From positions 1 to 64,000 of the forward strand of contig JBKCOJ010000008.1 in NCBI GenBank assembly GCA_046309815.1: a stretch of 64,000 nt of DNA, read 5' to 3'. This document shows, piece by piece, positions 53,151 through 61,342 of this stretch. The translations under genes and the position numbers were made by a program. The number at the start of each line of letters is the position of its first letter. Position 1 is the stretch's first letter. A model generated the notes under the pieces. The model was given only the letters and a program-made list of their open reading frames with translations. It made no database searches and was not told the DNA's origin. The stretch is from CAITNM01 sp021298215. Lineage in GTDB: Bacteria; Pseudomonadota; Alphaproteobacteria; Paracaedibacterales; CAITNM01.

Positions 53151-54797
53151 ATGCTGCGCGCGCTCAGTATACGTAATGTAGTGCTGATTGAATCACTAGA
53201 TCTCTCCTTTGAACATGGTTTCTGTGTTTTTACAGGGGAAACAGGTGCTGGAAAATCTATTCTTTTAGATGCGCTGTGCTTAGTGCTAGGGCAGCGTGGC
53301 GAGCAAAATCTTATTCGGAAAAATGCAGAGCAAGCATCGGTTTTTGCTGAATTTGAATATGATGATTTGCTGAATGAATTATTTGAAGAGCAAGGTTTGC
53401 CTAAGGGTGAAATCATTGCTCTGCGGCGTGTTTTGCAAACGAATGGGCGTTCTAAAGCGTTTATCAATGATGAACCCGTGACAGTGCAAACGTTAAAAAT
53501 GTTAGGTGATCAGCTACTTAATATTCATGGTCAGCAAGATCATTTGTTTGAATTAAGTCGACAGCGTGTTCTTTTAGATCAAACTATTGATGAAGTAATC
53601 AAAAAAAATGTTGAAGAAGCGTGGAAGCGTTTTCAAGAGGCGCAAATAAGTTTGGAAACTTTTGAAAAGAATATGTTCGCACATGAACAACAACGGGCAT
53701 TTATTAGAATGCAACTGGAAGATTTAACGAAGCTACGTCCTCTTGAAGAAGAAGAAACGTTACTTTTACAAAAGCGTCAAGAAATTGTAGGGTTTGCAAA
53801 AATAGCAGACACAGTTGCTGCGTGTTTGCAGGGGATGACGTATCCTAAAGATTTAGCGGGTGAAATTGCGCAACATCAGCAAGCTTTGACAAAAGCAAAT
53901 GTTGGTTTAGAAGCTGTGGAAGAAGCAGCAAAAAGTTTGGATCGTGCGTATGTTGAGGTCAAAGAAACCCAACTTATTTTAAAGGATTTGCTTGAGCAAC
54001 ACCAAGCTCATGCGGATGAGTTGCAACATTATGATCAACGTTATAGCGAACTTCATGCTATTTCTAAAAAATACAATATCGCAGGCGATGATTTACATAA
54101 AGTTTGGCAAGAATTACAGAAGCAATCACAAGGTCTTGATGATCCAGAGTATGAGCGTGGTCAGCTGCAAAAGCAATTGGCGCAAACGAAGCAAGAATAT
54201 GTTGAAGTAGCTCAAGCGTTGACAAAAGCACGAAAAGTGGCTGCTAAAAATCTGGAAGAGAATGTGCATAAAGAATTACCAGATTTATTTTTGCCGCATG
54301 CGCGTTTTCAGATTAATTTATCCGAATTACCTGAACCGCAATGGGGTGCATATGGTACCGAACAAGTTATCTTTGAAGTATGCATGAACCCGGGGCAAAA
54401 TTTTGCGCCATTACATAAGACAGCATCTGGGGGTGAAATGGCTCGATTAATGCTGGCTTTGAAGGTTGTTACGGCAAGTCAGCAAAATGTGTCAACGTTA
54501 ATTTTTGATGAAATTGATCATGGCGTAAGTGGTCAAGTTGCGCTAGCAATTGGAAAGCGTTTAAAGCGGTTAGGAGATTGTGGTCAAGTTATGGCAATTA
54601 CGCATTCTGCTCAGGTGGCAGCACAGGCTCATCATCATTTGGTTGTATCAAAACAACAAGGAACTTCTTCTACTCTTACAAACGTGCACGTACTATCTGA
54701 AAATGAACGTATTCAAGAAATAGCTCGTATGTTGTCTGGCCAAGAAGTTAATGAAGCAGCGCGTATGGCAGCATTAGAATTAATGAAGGAGTCGTAA
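53151..54797 (+). CDS. recN: DNA repair protein RecN
   Basis: 548-aa SMC-like ATPase for double-strand break repair. Walker A is GETGAGKS at residues 29-36. Long coiled-coil arms cover about residues 150-370. The ABC signature HKTASGGEMARLMLALK and Walker B IFDEIDHGVSGQVAL are near the C terminus. murG starts on the last base of its stop codon (TAATG). Confidence 0.95.
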   Translation: MLRALSIRNVVLIESLDLSFEHGFCVFTGETGAGKSILLDALCLVLGQRGEQNLIRKNAEQASVFAEFEYDDLLNELFEEQGLPKGEIIALRRVLQTNGRSKAFINDEPVTVQTLKMLGDQLLNIHGQQDHLFELSRQRVLLDQTIDEVIKKNVEEAWKRFQEAQISLETFEKNMFAHEQQRAFIRMQLEDLTKLRPLEEEETLLLQKRQEIVGFAKIADTVAACLQGMTYPKDLAGEIAQHQQALTKANVGLEAVEEAAKSLDRAYVEVKETQLILKDLLEQHQAHADELQHYDQRYSELHAISKKYNIAGDDLHKVWQELQKQSQGLDDPEYERGQLQKQLAQTKQEYVEVAQALTKARKVAAKNLEENVHKELPDLFLPHARFQINLSELPEPQWGAYGTEQVIFEVCMNPGQNFAPLHKTASGGEMARLMLALKVVTASQQNVSTLIFDEIDHGVSGQVALAIGKRLKRLGDCGQVMAITHSAQVAAQAHHHLVVSKQQGTSSTLTNVHVLSENERIQEIARMLSGQEVNEAARMAALELMKES

Positions 54798-55855
54798 TGA
54801 TTGTTTTGTGTGCGGGAGGAACAGGTGGGCATGTATTTCCAGCGGAAGGGCTTGCTGCTCATTTAAAAAAGCGTGGACATAAATTAGCTCTTTTTACTGA
54901 TTCTAGAGCAATGAATTTTGTAAATTACGAATATTTTGATGCGATTGAAATATTAAATGTAAAGCGTAGCAATATTATTACGTACGTATTTACTATGCTT
55001 CGTGGCATTTTGAAGAGCTTAATATTCTTTCATAAAAATCGTGTGAATTTAGTGGTGGGATTTGGTGGATATCCTTCTCTTCCGGGAATGATTGCAGCAC
55101 AACTAACATTTAAGAAAACATTATTGCATGAACAAAATGCGGTGTTAGGCCGCGCAAATAGACTATTGCTAAAATTTGCGAAAGGGTTAGCTATAAGCTT
55201 TTCGCAGACAAATGGGGCTCCCTATAATGCTGTATGGAAAGGTAATCCTGTGCGAGAGCTTGTTCATGTGGCGATGTCAAAACCACAATCAAAAGACCCG
55301 AATAGGTTTCATGTGTGTGTGATTGGTGGTAGCCAGGGTGCTAAATTATTTTCAGAAATTATTCCAAAAGCGTTGGAATTATTGCCTGAAGATTTGCAAA
55401 AAAAATTAATTGTCACGCAGCAATGCCGTCATGAGCAGTTGCAAGACGTCAAAACTTTTTATGAAAAACTAGGTATTGAAGCGTGTTTAGAAAGCTTTTT
55501 TAGTGATATACCTGGAAAGCTTCGTAATGCGGATTTGGCTATTTGTCGTGCAGGTGCTTCAACTGTTGCTGAATTAACATGTTTAGGGGTGCCAGCTGTT
55601 TTTGTGCCGTTAGCTATTTCAAAGGATAATGATCAAGGTGAGAACGCTCGTCTAGTGGTGAATGCTGGTGGAGGATGGATTCTAAATGAACTCGAATTTA
55701 CACCTCCAGTTTTAGCGCAACTCCTTGAAAGTATTATGAATAATAAAAAATCTTTATCGGCGATGAGCGAATCAATTCATCATTTAGGCAAACCAAATGC
55801 TGCGAAAGATTTAGCCGATTGGGTTGAAAGTTTTTCCCAGGATAGCTATTTATAA
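54797..55855 (+). CDS. murG: UDP-GlcNAc:lipid I transferase MurG
   Basis: 352-aa GT28 glycosyltransferase that converts lipid I to lipid II at the inner membrane. The N-terminal acceptor loop is CAGGTGGHVFPAEGLA. The other Gly-rich loop GFGGYPSLPGMIAA, the VCVIGGSQGAKLFSEI segment and ICRAGASTVAELTCLGVPAV (donor site) are present. It overlaps recN by one base and precedes murC by 27 bases. Confidence 0.95.
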   Translation: MIVLCAGGTGGHVFPAEGLAAHLKKRGHKLALFTDSRAMNFVNYEYFDAIEILNVKRSNIITYVFTMLRGILKSLIFFHKNRVNLVVGFGGYPSLPGMIAAQLTFKKTLLHEQNAVLGRANRLLLKFAKGLAISFSQTNGAPYNAVWKGNPVRELVHVAMSKPQSKDPNRFHVCVIGGSQGAKLFSEIIPKALELLPEDLQKKLIVTQQCRHEQLQDVKTFYEKLGIEACLESFFSDIPGKLRNADLAICRAGASTVAELTCLGVPAVFVPLAISKDNDQGENARLVVNAGGGWILNELEFTPPVLAQLLESIMNNKKSLSAMSESIHHLGKPNAAKDLADWVESFSQDSYL

Positions 55856-55882
55856 TAGATAACCTTTTTCTGTATTAATTGA

Positions 55883-57364
55883 ATGAATATTTTACCTGGA
55901 CAAGTGCGGGCCTTGCATTTTATTGGAATTGGCGGAATCGGGATGAGCGGTATCGCTGAGGTTTTGCACAAAAGTGGTTTTCAGGTGCAGGGTGCAGATA
56001 TTTCTGAAAGCTATAATACGAAGCGTTTAGAGTCTTTGGGGATTCCAGTTTTCATTGGGCATGATGCAAAGAATTTAGCTAAAGTTCAAGCAGTGGTCAT
56101 TTCAACAGCTGTTAAGCCTGATAATGTTGAGCTTGTCGAAGCAAGGCGCTTGCGTATCCCGGTAATGCATCGATCAGAGATATTAGCAGAAATTATGCGT
56201 AGTCGCTTATCTTTGGCTGTGGGTGGAACGCATGGGAAAACAACGACAACATCGCTTTTAGCATGGTTAGTTGATGCCGCTGGTATGGATCCGACTGTTG
56301 TAAATGGTGGTATTATCAATGAATATAATACGAATGCACGTTTGGGTAAGAGCAATTGGGCTGTTGTGGAAGCTGATGAATCAGATGGAAGTTTCACAAG
56401 GCTTCCAGCAACAATAGCAGTGGTTACGAATATTGATGCCGAACATATGGAGCATTATGGAGATTTTGAGTCTTTATATGCAGCGTTTCGTCACTTTGTG
56501 AAGAATGTTCCTTTTTATGGAGCTGGCGTTTTATGTATTGATCATCCGGTTGTAAAAAAATTGGCAGAAGAGATTTCAGATCGCCGCATTGTTACGTATG
56601 GTTTTGATGAAAATGCAGATGTTTCTGCGCAAAATATTCGATTTTGTACAGAAGGTGTAACGTTTGATATTAGTTTGAAATTGGCTTATTTAGAGCGTCA
56701 GCGAGAGTTAGCAAACAACGTTGGCGATAATGTTAAAACGCTTCCTCCTATGTTGAAGGATGTTTTCTTGCCAATGGTTGGGCAGCATAACGTACAGAAT
56801 GCTTTAGCTGTTGTTGCCATTGCACAAGAATTAGGAATATCAGATGCTGTAGTGCGTCATGCGTTTAAAACATTTAAAGGCGTAAAACGACGGTTTTCTC
56901 AAGTTGGAAGTGTGCACGGGGTGCGTATCATTGATGATTATGCGCATCATCCCGCTGAGATTAAGGCGGTTATCGCTGCAGCAAAGCAAGCAACTAAGGG
57001 TAAAGTATATGCAGTGGTTCAGCCACATCGTTTTTCACGTTTAAAAGATTTATTTGAGGATTTTGTGCATTGCTTTGATGGTTGTGAGCAGGTTTTGATA
57101 TCGCCTGTTTATCCAGCAGGTGAAGCGCCGAATGGTGTGACAAGTGAGGATTTGGTTGATAAAGTTGCAGAGAGCACAGAAGTGTTTGTGCGTTATTTTG
57201 AATATCCTTCTTCGTTGCTGGGAATGCTAACCCCTTTCTTAGAGACGGGGGATATTATTGTGTGTATGGGGGCAGGGAATATTACTGCTTGGGCACAAGA
57301 ATTGGCGCATGATTTAGAGAAAAATTTTCAACCGGCATTGAAAGCGGTAAACGGAAATTCCTAA
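55883..57364 (+). CDS. murC: UDP-N-acetylmuramate--L-alanine ligase
   Basis: 493-aa Mur ligase adding L-Ala to UDP-MurNAc. The ATP loop GTHGKTTTT begins at residue 115. FIGIGGIGMSGIAEVL starts the substrate domain. NGGIINEYNTNARLG and the HPAEIKAVI region are conserved. The spacer before murB (57365-57518) is structured. Confidence 0.96.
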   Translation: MNILPGQVRALHFIGIGGIGMSGIAEVLHKSGFQVQGADISESYNTKRLESLGIPVFIGHDAKNLAKVQAVVISTAVKPDNVELVEARRLRIPVMHRSEILAEIMRSRLSLAVGGTHGKTTTTSLLAWLVDAAGMDPTVVNGGIINEYNTNARLGKSNWAVVEADESDGSFTRLPATIAVVTNIDAEHMEHYGDFESLYAAFRHFVKNVPFYGAGVLCIDHPVVKKLAEEISDRRIVTYGFDENADVSAQNIRFCTEGVTFDISLKLAYLERQRELANNVGDNVKTLPPMLKDVFLPMVGQHNVQNALAVVAIAQELGISDAVVRHAFKTFKGVKRRFSQVGSVHGVRIIDDYAHHPAEIKAVIAAAKQATKGKVYAVVQPHRFSRLKDLFEDFVHCFDGCEQVLISPVYPAGEAPNGVTSEDLVDKVAESTEVFVRYFEYPSSLLGMLTPFLETGDIIVCMGAGNITAWAQELAHDLEKNFQPALKAVNGNS

Positions 57365-57370
57365 ATAGAA

Positions 57371-57472
57371 ATGGCTCAAAAAATGCGTCGATGGAAGATT
57401 GAGGGGATGGAACGCAAGTTTTCGAGCCAATAGCCAGCTCAAAAGGTGCGAGGGGAACACACATTTTGAGCT
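57371..57472 (+). promoter_or_regulatory. Tandem stem-loops in the murC-murB spacer
   Basis: Stem 1: GGCTC..AAAA..TGCG (57373-57387) faces CGCA..TTTT..GAGCC (57413-57428). Stem 2: AGCTCAAAA (57436-57444) is a perfect 9-bp match to TTTTGAGCT (57464-57472). All four arms share the core GCTCAAAA or its complement. A 20-codon frame from ATG 57371 to TAG 57433 (MAQKMRRWKIEGMERKFSSQ) spans stem 1, without a good ribosome binding site. It could be an attenuator or leader, or a repeat remnant. Confidence 0.4.
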
Positions 57473-57518
57473 GTATCCCTTTCGGGTTAGTTTAACAATA
57501 AATGAGAAGTATTAATTA

Positions 57519-58445
57519 ATGGTTACCAGTACAGAAAACAGTCTTTCGCCTGCTTTATTACCACAGGTAAACGGGCGGTATAGCTTTGGTGCGCCATTGT
57601 CTAGTTTGACTTGGTTTCAAGCTGGGGGGCCTGCGTTTGTATTATATAAGCCCGATAGTTCTGATGATTTACAACATTTTCTTCAGGAAAAATCTGCGGA
57701 GATACCTTATTTTATACTTGGTGCTGGTTCAAATGTTCTTGTACGTGACGGCGGATATAACGGTGTGGTGATTAAACTTGGGAGAAGTTTTTCACAAATC
57801 AGTATGGAAAACGGAGAGCTGGTTGCTGGGGCCGCGGCGTTGGATCGAACGGTTGCGATGTTTGCGTTGCAACACCAATTAAGCGGGATTGAGTTTTTGG
57901 TGACAATTCCAGGGTCGATCGGAGGTGCTGTTGCCATGAATGCCGGTTGTTATGGTGTTGAAATAAAAGATGTGCTTTCTTGGGTTGAAATAGTTGATAG
58001 TAAAGGGAACTTACGTAAATTATTGCCTGGAGATTTGCATATGACGTATCGCAAAGCAATATTGCCAGAGGGGAGCATTGTGGTGCGAGCGGCTTTTAAA
58101 GTGGCTACAGGAAATGCGTCTGAGATTCAGCAAACTATCCAAAAATATTTAGATTTTCGAGAAGAAAGCCAACCAATGAAAGGACGCACTGGGGGAAGTA
58201 CATTTAAAAATCCAACTAATGCTAAAGCTTGGGAATTGATTGATAAAGCTGGGTGTAGGGGATTGATCATTGGTGCGGCACAAATGTCGGAAAAGCATTG
58301 TAATTTCATGCTGAACACAGGTGGGGCAACTGCCGATGAATTGGAGCGTTTGGGTGAATTGGTGCGTCAAAGAGTGAAAGAAAATTCAAATCTTGAGCTT
58401 GAGTGGGAAATTATTCGTGTTGGTAAAAAAGTAGAAGTAGTTTGA
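57519..58445 (+). CDS. murB: UDP-N-acetylenolpyruvoylglucosamine reductase
   Basis: 308-aa FAD enzyme reducing UDP-GlcNAc-enolpyruvate to UDP-MurNAc. It has FAD segments GAGSNVLVRDGGYNGVVIKL and GIEFLVTIPGSIGGAVAMNAG, the catalytic segment GRTGGSTFKNP (Ser) and a C-terminal Glu in the NLELEWEI region. Its final 69 coding bases are repeated in a diverged copy at 60460-60528. After murB the usual ddl-ftsQ-ftsA genes do not follow. Confidence 0.95.
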   Translation: MVTSTENSLSPALLPQVNGRYSFGAPLSSLTWFQAGGPAFVLYKPDSSDDLQHFLQEKSAEIPYFILGAGSNVLVRDGGYNGVVIKLGRSFSQISMENGELVAGAAALDRTVAMFALQHQLSGIEFLVTIPGSIGGAVAMNAGCYGVEIKDVLSWVEIVDSKGNLRKLLPGDLHMTYRKAILPEGSIVVRAAFKVATGNASEIQQTIQKYLDFREESQPMKGRTGGSTFKNPTNAKAWELIDKAGCRGLIIGAAQMSEKHCNFMLNTGGATADELERLGELVRQRVKENSNLELEWEIIRVGKKVEVV

Positions 58446-58455
58446 AAAAAGTCCC
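58369..58455 (+). repeat. Direct repeat R1: murB 3' end
   Basis: The end of murB. Its first 69 bases (58369-58437) match 60460-60528 at 66 positions. The following 18 bases, through the stop and AAAAAAGTCCC, align to R2 with a one-base gap. This copy keeps the intact murB reading frame. After GTCCC the match stops, so the terminator hairpin found at R2 is missing here. Confidence 0.9.
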
Positions 58456-58777
58456 GATTAGCCTATTAGATTCTATGGCTTCAATTCGAATATCTGCATA
58501 ATTCTCTAGTTTTAGAACGATGTTTTATATGAATATAGGATCATTTATATTTTAAGTAAGAGCCACGTATAAATTATTTTAGTTGTGATATTTAGAAATA
58601 CATACAATTTATTTTCTACTAATTACATATGCGTGTTGATGAGATATCTAGAATTATGAAAAAACCTAATAAATAAAATAGCTATTCAATGCCCCCCCCC
58701 CTTAAATTTATGCTCGTAATCGTGGTTATTAATTCGTTCCACGTATTTACTAAAACATTTAATTGAAGGAGTTAATC
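58446..58777 (+). other. AT-rich leader with C10 homopolymer
   Basis: 332 bases without a coding frame. It is strongly AT-rich except for ten consecutive C residues at 58692-58701, 76 bases before the ATG at 58778. AAGGAG (58767-58772) is a good ribosome binding site for that ATG. I see no clear -35/-10 pair. The C-run lies where length changes could alter promoter spacing. Confidence 0.5.
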
Positions 58778-59527
58778 ATGAAATTAAAAGAGAAACTGAG
58801 GTTCATTATCGCCCTGTTTATCAATGCAAGCATGATTCCATGCTTTGCAGAATTGACGTTAGATAATTTGGATATATCAGAACATACTTCCCGCTATAAT
58901 TCACTTTTATCCGTGGAAGATGCGGATGATACCTTAAAGAGATATTCTTGTTTTCCTGAGTTTTTAGCAAAGGCAGAAGAAGTTGTTTTATCTTATGGCT
59001 TTGAAAAGCATACAGGTGTAAGACTGATGCACAGACATTTTGAGTTGCCAAGTGATAGTGTGATGGTGGAAGAATTTCAAGAAGTTAGTGGAGTTTCTTC
59101 TTTGGTAACCTCTACTGTTCCTGTTACGGAAGCACGACTAAAGAATGCTGTGCCTTCTGGATGGGTTTTAAATTCTTCTTCGATAGGAATTTTTGAATTT
59201 TCAACAGATGAAGCTGTGCGTCAGGGGTTTAGAGATATTCAAACAACACCCGAATTTTTAGAGCAGATGGAAAAAACCATTAAAGATTATAACCTCGAAA
59301 ATCTTATGTCTGTTTCGTTATTAAAAAAAGATTCTCTTTTTGCTACTGAAGGTCAATATTACCAGGAAAGAACCTTTTCTGACAAAAGTGTTGTGCAAAT
59401 ACTTGATGGTGATTGGGGAGAAAGTACTAGAACTTCTTGGTCATTTGGTAAAGGGCCTATCATGTTAAGGTGCTCTGTTTGTAGAAAAGATGATGCTTGG
59501 GGTCATAGAGAGCTTTATTATTCCTAA
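58778..59527 (+). CDS. Secreted protein of unknown function (island gene 1)
   Basis: 249-aa protein with a signal peptide (residues 1 to about 25, cleaved after CFA). The mature part has GFEKHTGVRLMHRHFELP followed by VMVEEFQ, and a C-terminal CSVCRKDDAWGHREL with a Cys/His cluster. The pattern H.G[VL].L.H.HF.L then MV resembles motifs I associate with uncharacterised fungal and Legionella-type proteins, from memory and not verified. No enzyme family is assigned. ATG 58778 has AAGGAG upstream. It is followed by a hairpin at 59558 and island gene 2. Confidence 0.55.
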   Translation: MKLKEKLRFIIALFINASMIPCFAELTLDNLDISEHTSRYNSLLSVEDADDTLKRYSCFPEFLAKAEEVVLSYGFEKHTGVRLMHRHFELPSDSVMVEEFQEVSGVSSLVTSTVPVTEARLKNAVPSGWVLNSSSIGIFEFSTDEAVRQGFRDIQTTPEFLEQMEKTIKDYNLENLMSVSLLKKDSLFATEGQYYQERTFSDKSVVQILDGDWGESTRTSWSFGKGPIMLRCSVCRKDDAWGHRELYYS

Positions 59528-59557
59528 ATAAATAGGTAAAAAATCACTAAACTGATG

Positions 59558-59580
59558 TTACCCACGGGTATCGTGGGTAA
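59558..59580 (+). other. Perfect 9-bp hairpin between island genes
   Basis: TTACCCACG (59558-59566), loop GGTAT, then CGTGGGTAA (59572-59580). No T-run follows, so it is a weak terminator or another structured element. Confidence 0.5.
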
Positions 59581-59655
59581 TCATCTTGAAACGATCTGGA
59601 AAACTAAGAAGTAAAAGCTTATGCTTATAACGATATTTATACCGCCTTGTTTGTA

Positions 59656-60468
59656 ATGTTAAAAATTGCTTTTTACATTCTATTTTTTACAAGTGTTGCT
59701 ATTACAAAAATGAAAGCAGTGATTCCTGACGTTAAAACTGCTTTACTTCACTTGAATACTAAAAAGTCTTTTATAGATTTTAATTTGGGTTTAACTAAGG
59801 CTGAAAAGCAACAATTGGAAAAGATCGTAGTAAGACCTTGTGATTGCTACGATAATTATGGTGATTTAAGTAAGTTGGTTGTTGATTTGACTATATATTT
59901 TGAGTCTTTAGGAAATGACTATGATTCCTCTCATAAAGTCGCAATATCCATCCATAAAATTGTTGAAAGAATTGTGAAGGACTTAGAAATAGAATCTTTT
60001 TGGTTAACAATGCGTCTTCCTAATAAGTCAGACATGTATAACATCCCGCGATGGCATACCGATGGATATTATTATCCCCCATATAAAGGAAGGGTTCCAA
60101 AAGTTGTTTTTACTTTAAAAGGTCCAACTACATTATTTTATAGTGCTTCTTCAGATGATCGGAAAGTTTACGATGAAATCTTTTATCGTCGAGTGGAAGA
60201 TCAGAATGATTACTATTATGGAAACACTATAGAAGGAAGGAATGATCTAGTTAAGATTATTAATAACTCTAATGTGCATCAACCACTATTGCAAACAGGC
60301 ACAGTATATATAGTAGGTGATAAAACTTCTGCCGCTATTCATTCAGAGCCAACTATTCATGAAGATCGTATTTTTATATCGATTGTGCCCGGAAGTAAAA
60401 AGCAAATTCAGGAATTGCGTAGTAGACATCAGAATAAAGAGTATATTAAGCCCCTCTCTAAAGAGTAA
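59656..60468 (+). CDS. Secreted 2OG-Fe(II)-oxygenase-like protein (island gene 2)
   Basis: 270-aa protein from ATG 59656 (TTG 59647 also open). Residues 1-20 look like a signal or anchor sequence. The middle contains RWHTDGYYYPP with H134-x-D136, then the PKVVFTLKGPTTLFY strand region, and AAIHSEPTIHEDRIFISIVPG is represented by H229, H235 and R238. HxD plus a distal His and Arg on beta strands is the iron/2-oxoglutarate site pattern of the 2OG-Fe(II) oxygenase fold. The assignment is tentative. Its stop TAA falls within the downstream repeat R2. Confidence 0.5.
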   Translation: MLKIAFYILFFTSVAITKMKAVIPDVKTALLHLNTKKSFIDFNLGLTKAEKQQLEKIVVRPCDCYDNYGDLSKLVVDLTIYFESLGNDYDSSHKVAISIHKIVERIVKDLEIESFWLTMRLPNKSDMYNIPRWHTDGYYYPPYKGRVPKVVFTLKGPTTLFYSASSDDRKVYDEIFYRRVEDQNDYYYGNTIEGRNDLVKIINNSNVHQPLLQTGTVYIVGDKTSAAIHSEPTIHEDRIFISIVPGSKKQIQELRSRHQNKEYIKPLSKE

Positions 60469-60535
60469 AAGAAAACTCAAATCTTGAGCTTGAATGGGAA
60501 ATTATTCGTGTTGGTAAAAAAGTAGAAGCGATTTA
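60460..60535 (+). pseudogene. Displaced murB 3' fragment (direct repeat R2)
   Basis: In-frame translation gives RVKENSNLELEWEIIRVGKK then VEAI and TAA, against a VEVV ending in the intact gene. It has lost everything upstream. Only three substitutions in the first 69 bases show that the duplication is fairly recent or maintained. The flanking AAAAAAGTCCCC continues into the hairpin at 60541. Confidence 0.85.
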
Positions 60536-60540
60536 AAAAA

Positions 60541-60558
60541 GTCCCCTCGAAAGGGGAC
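60541..60558 (-). terminator. Terminator shared by outer-membrane protein gene and old murB end
   Basis: GTCCCC TCGAAA GGGGAC. On the minus strand the stem is followed by a T6 run (complement of 60535-60540), so it ends the outer-membrane protein transcript. On the plus strand it lies right after the displaced murB stop. Confidence 0.85.
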
Positions 60559-60565
60559 TTAAAGA

Positions 60566-61223
60566 TTAGAACTTGTAGCTTACGCCTACAGCAATAACAG
60601 GATAGTATTGAAGAAGTTTCTTCTTATTAGCAGCTTTAACTACATCTTCTTTTACGTTTTCAACCGCAGTTGCGTTATTGGAAAGAGTACCGGAAATGCT
60701 TTTAACTTTTCCGCGTACTTTACCTTGAAATAGAACGCCCAAGTCTGCATTAAAACTAAATCCTGAAGCACTTTCATGGCCGCTATCAAAGCCTACGCCA
60801 AGATAAGGAGCGATGCGGCGGAAGTTGAGTCTGCCTTTTACTGTGCCGATTTGTTGAGGAGTGTACGTAGTACCATTATAGGTGTGGCTATTGCTTGGTG
60901 TAGCATCGACATTTAATTGGTTGCCATTGTACATTAATCCACCCGTTACACGGAATCCATTTTCAAGAAAATGCCAATCACCGAGAGCACCAAGGGTAAA
61001 CATACGAAGCTTACCTTTGTAGGTAAAATCACCATTGTTTACTGATTTGTTGTGCTTGAAATAATTTCCAGCAACGCGAACTTTGAAAGAATTATTGATT
61101 TTGTATCCTGCATTTGCACCGATACCAAGCGTGCTAACGCCAAGGCCAGCTGAAAATGGAGCGGCATGAGCAGAAACTGCTAAACCACTGATAAGTGCTT
61201 GTAGCAAGTATTGTTTTTTTCAT
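60566..61223 (-). CDS. Outer-membrane beta-barrel protein, signal peptide out of frame
   Basis: An open frame from TTG 61207 gives 213 aa, with a beta-barrel pattern of alternating strands (GIGANAGYKINNSFKVRVAG, GFRVTGGLMYNGNQL, IAPYLGVGFDSG) and a terminal Phe (VGVSYKF) as in BAM substrates. The nearest ATG (61223) is one base out of frame. If the A7 run after it (61220-61214) had six As, the protein would start MKKQYLLQALISGLAVSAHA, a textbook signal peptide. This is therefore a 1-base insertion, phase variation at a homopolymer, or an assembly error. Small OmpW/porin-like or host-contact role is possible. Confidence 0.75.
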
Positions 61224-61301
61224 AAAAGTTACTCTAAAAAAATTAATAGAATAACGTATCAGTGAAAAATCTCTTTGTAAATATAGTTTTTAATATAAAA
61301 A

Positions 61302-61320
61302 AACCGGCTATAAGCCGGTT
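61302..61320 (-). terminator. Terminator of rplS
   Basis: AACCGGCT (61302-61309) pairs with AGCCGGTT (61313-61320) around ATA. On the minus strand it is followed by a T-run (complement of 61295-61301). It lies 22 bases beyond the rplS stop. Confidence 0.88.
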
Positions 61321-61342
61321 AATTTATTTAAATATGGTAACT

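Larger units (their letters stand above)
58369..60545 (+). mobile_element. Putative 2.1-kb insertion at the murB 3' end
   Basis: Two copies of the murB 3' end bracket about 2.0 kb with two secreted-protein genes and a 332-base leader with a C10 tract. Site-specific elements that integrate into gene 3' ends leave exactly this arrangement: a working gene end on one side and a displaced old end with its terminator on the other. No integrase, transposase or terminal inverted repeat is visible, so the element is either a decayed or passively carried island, or it arose by duplication and recombination. Confidence 0.55.

Noticed and set aside
58369..60545. Insertion sequence or transposon
   Set aside because: No transposase, no terminal inverted repeats and no short target duplication; the 69-base gene-end repeat argues for another mechanism.
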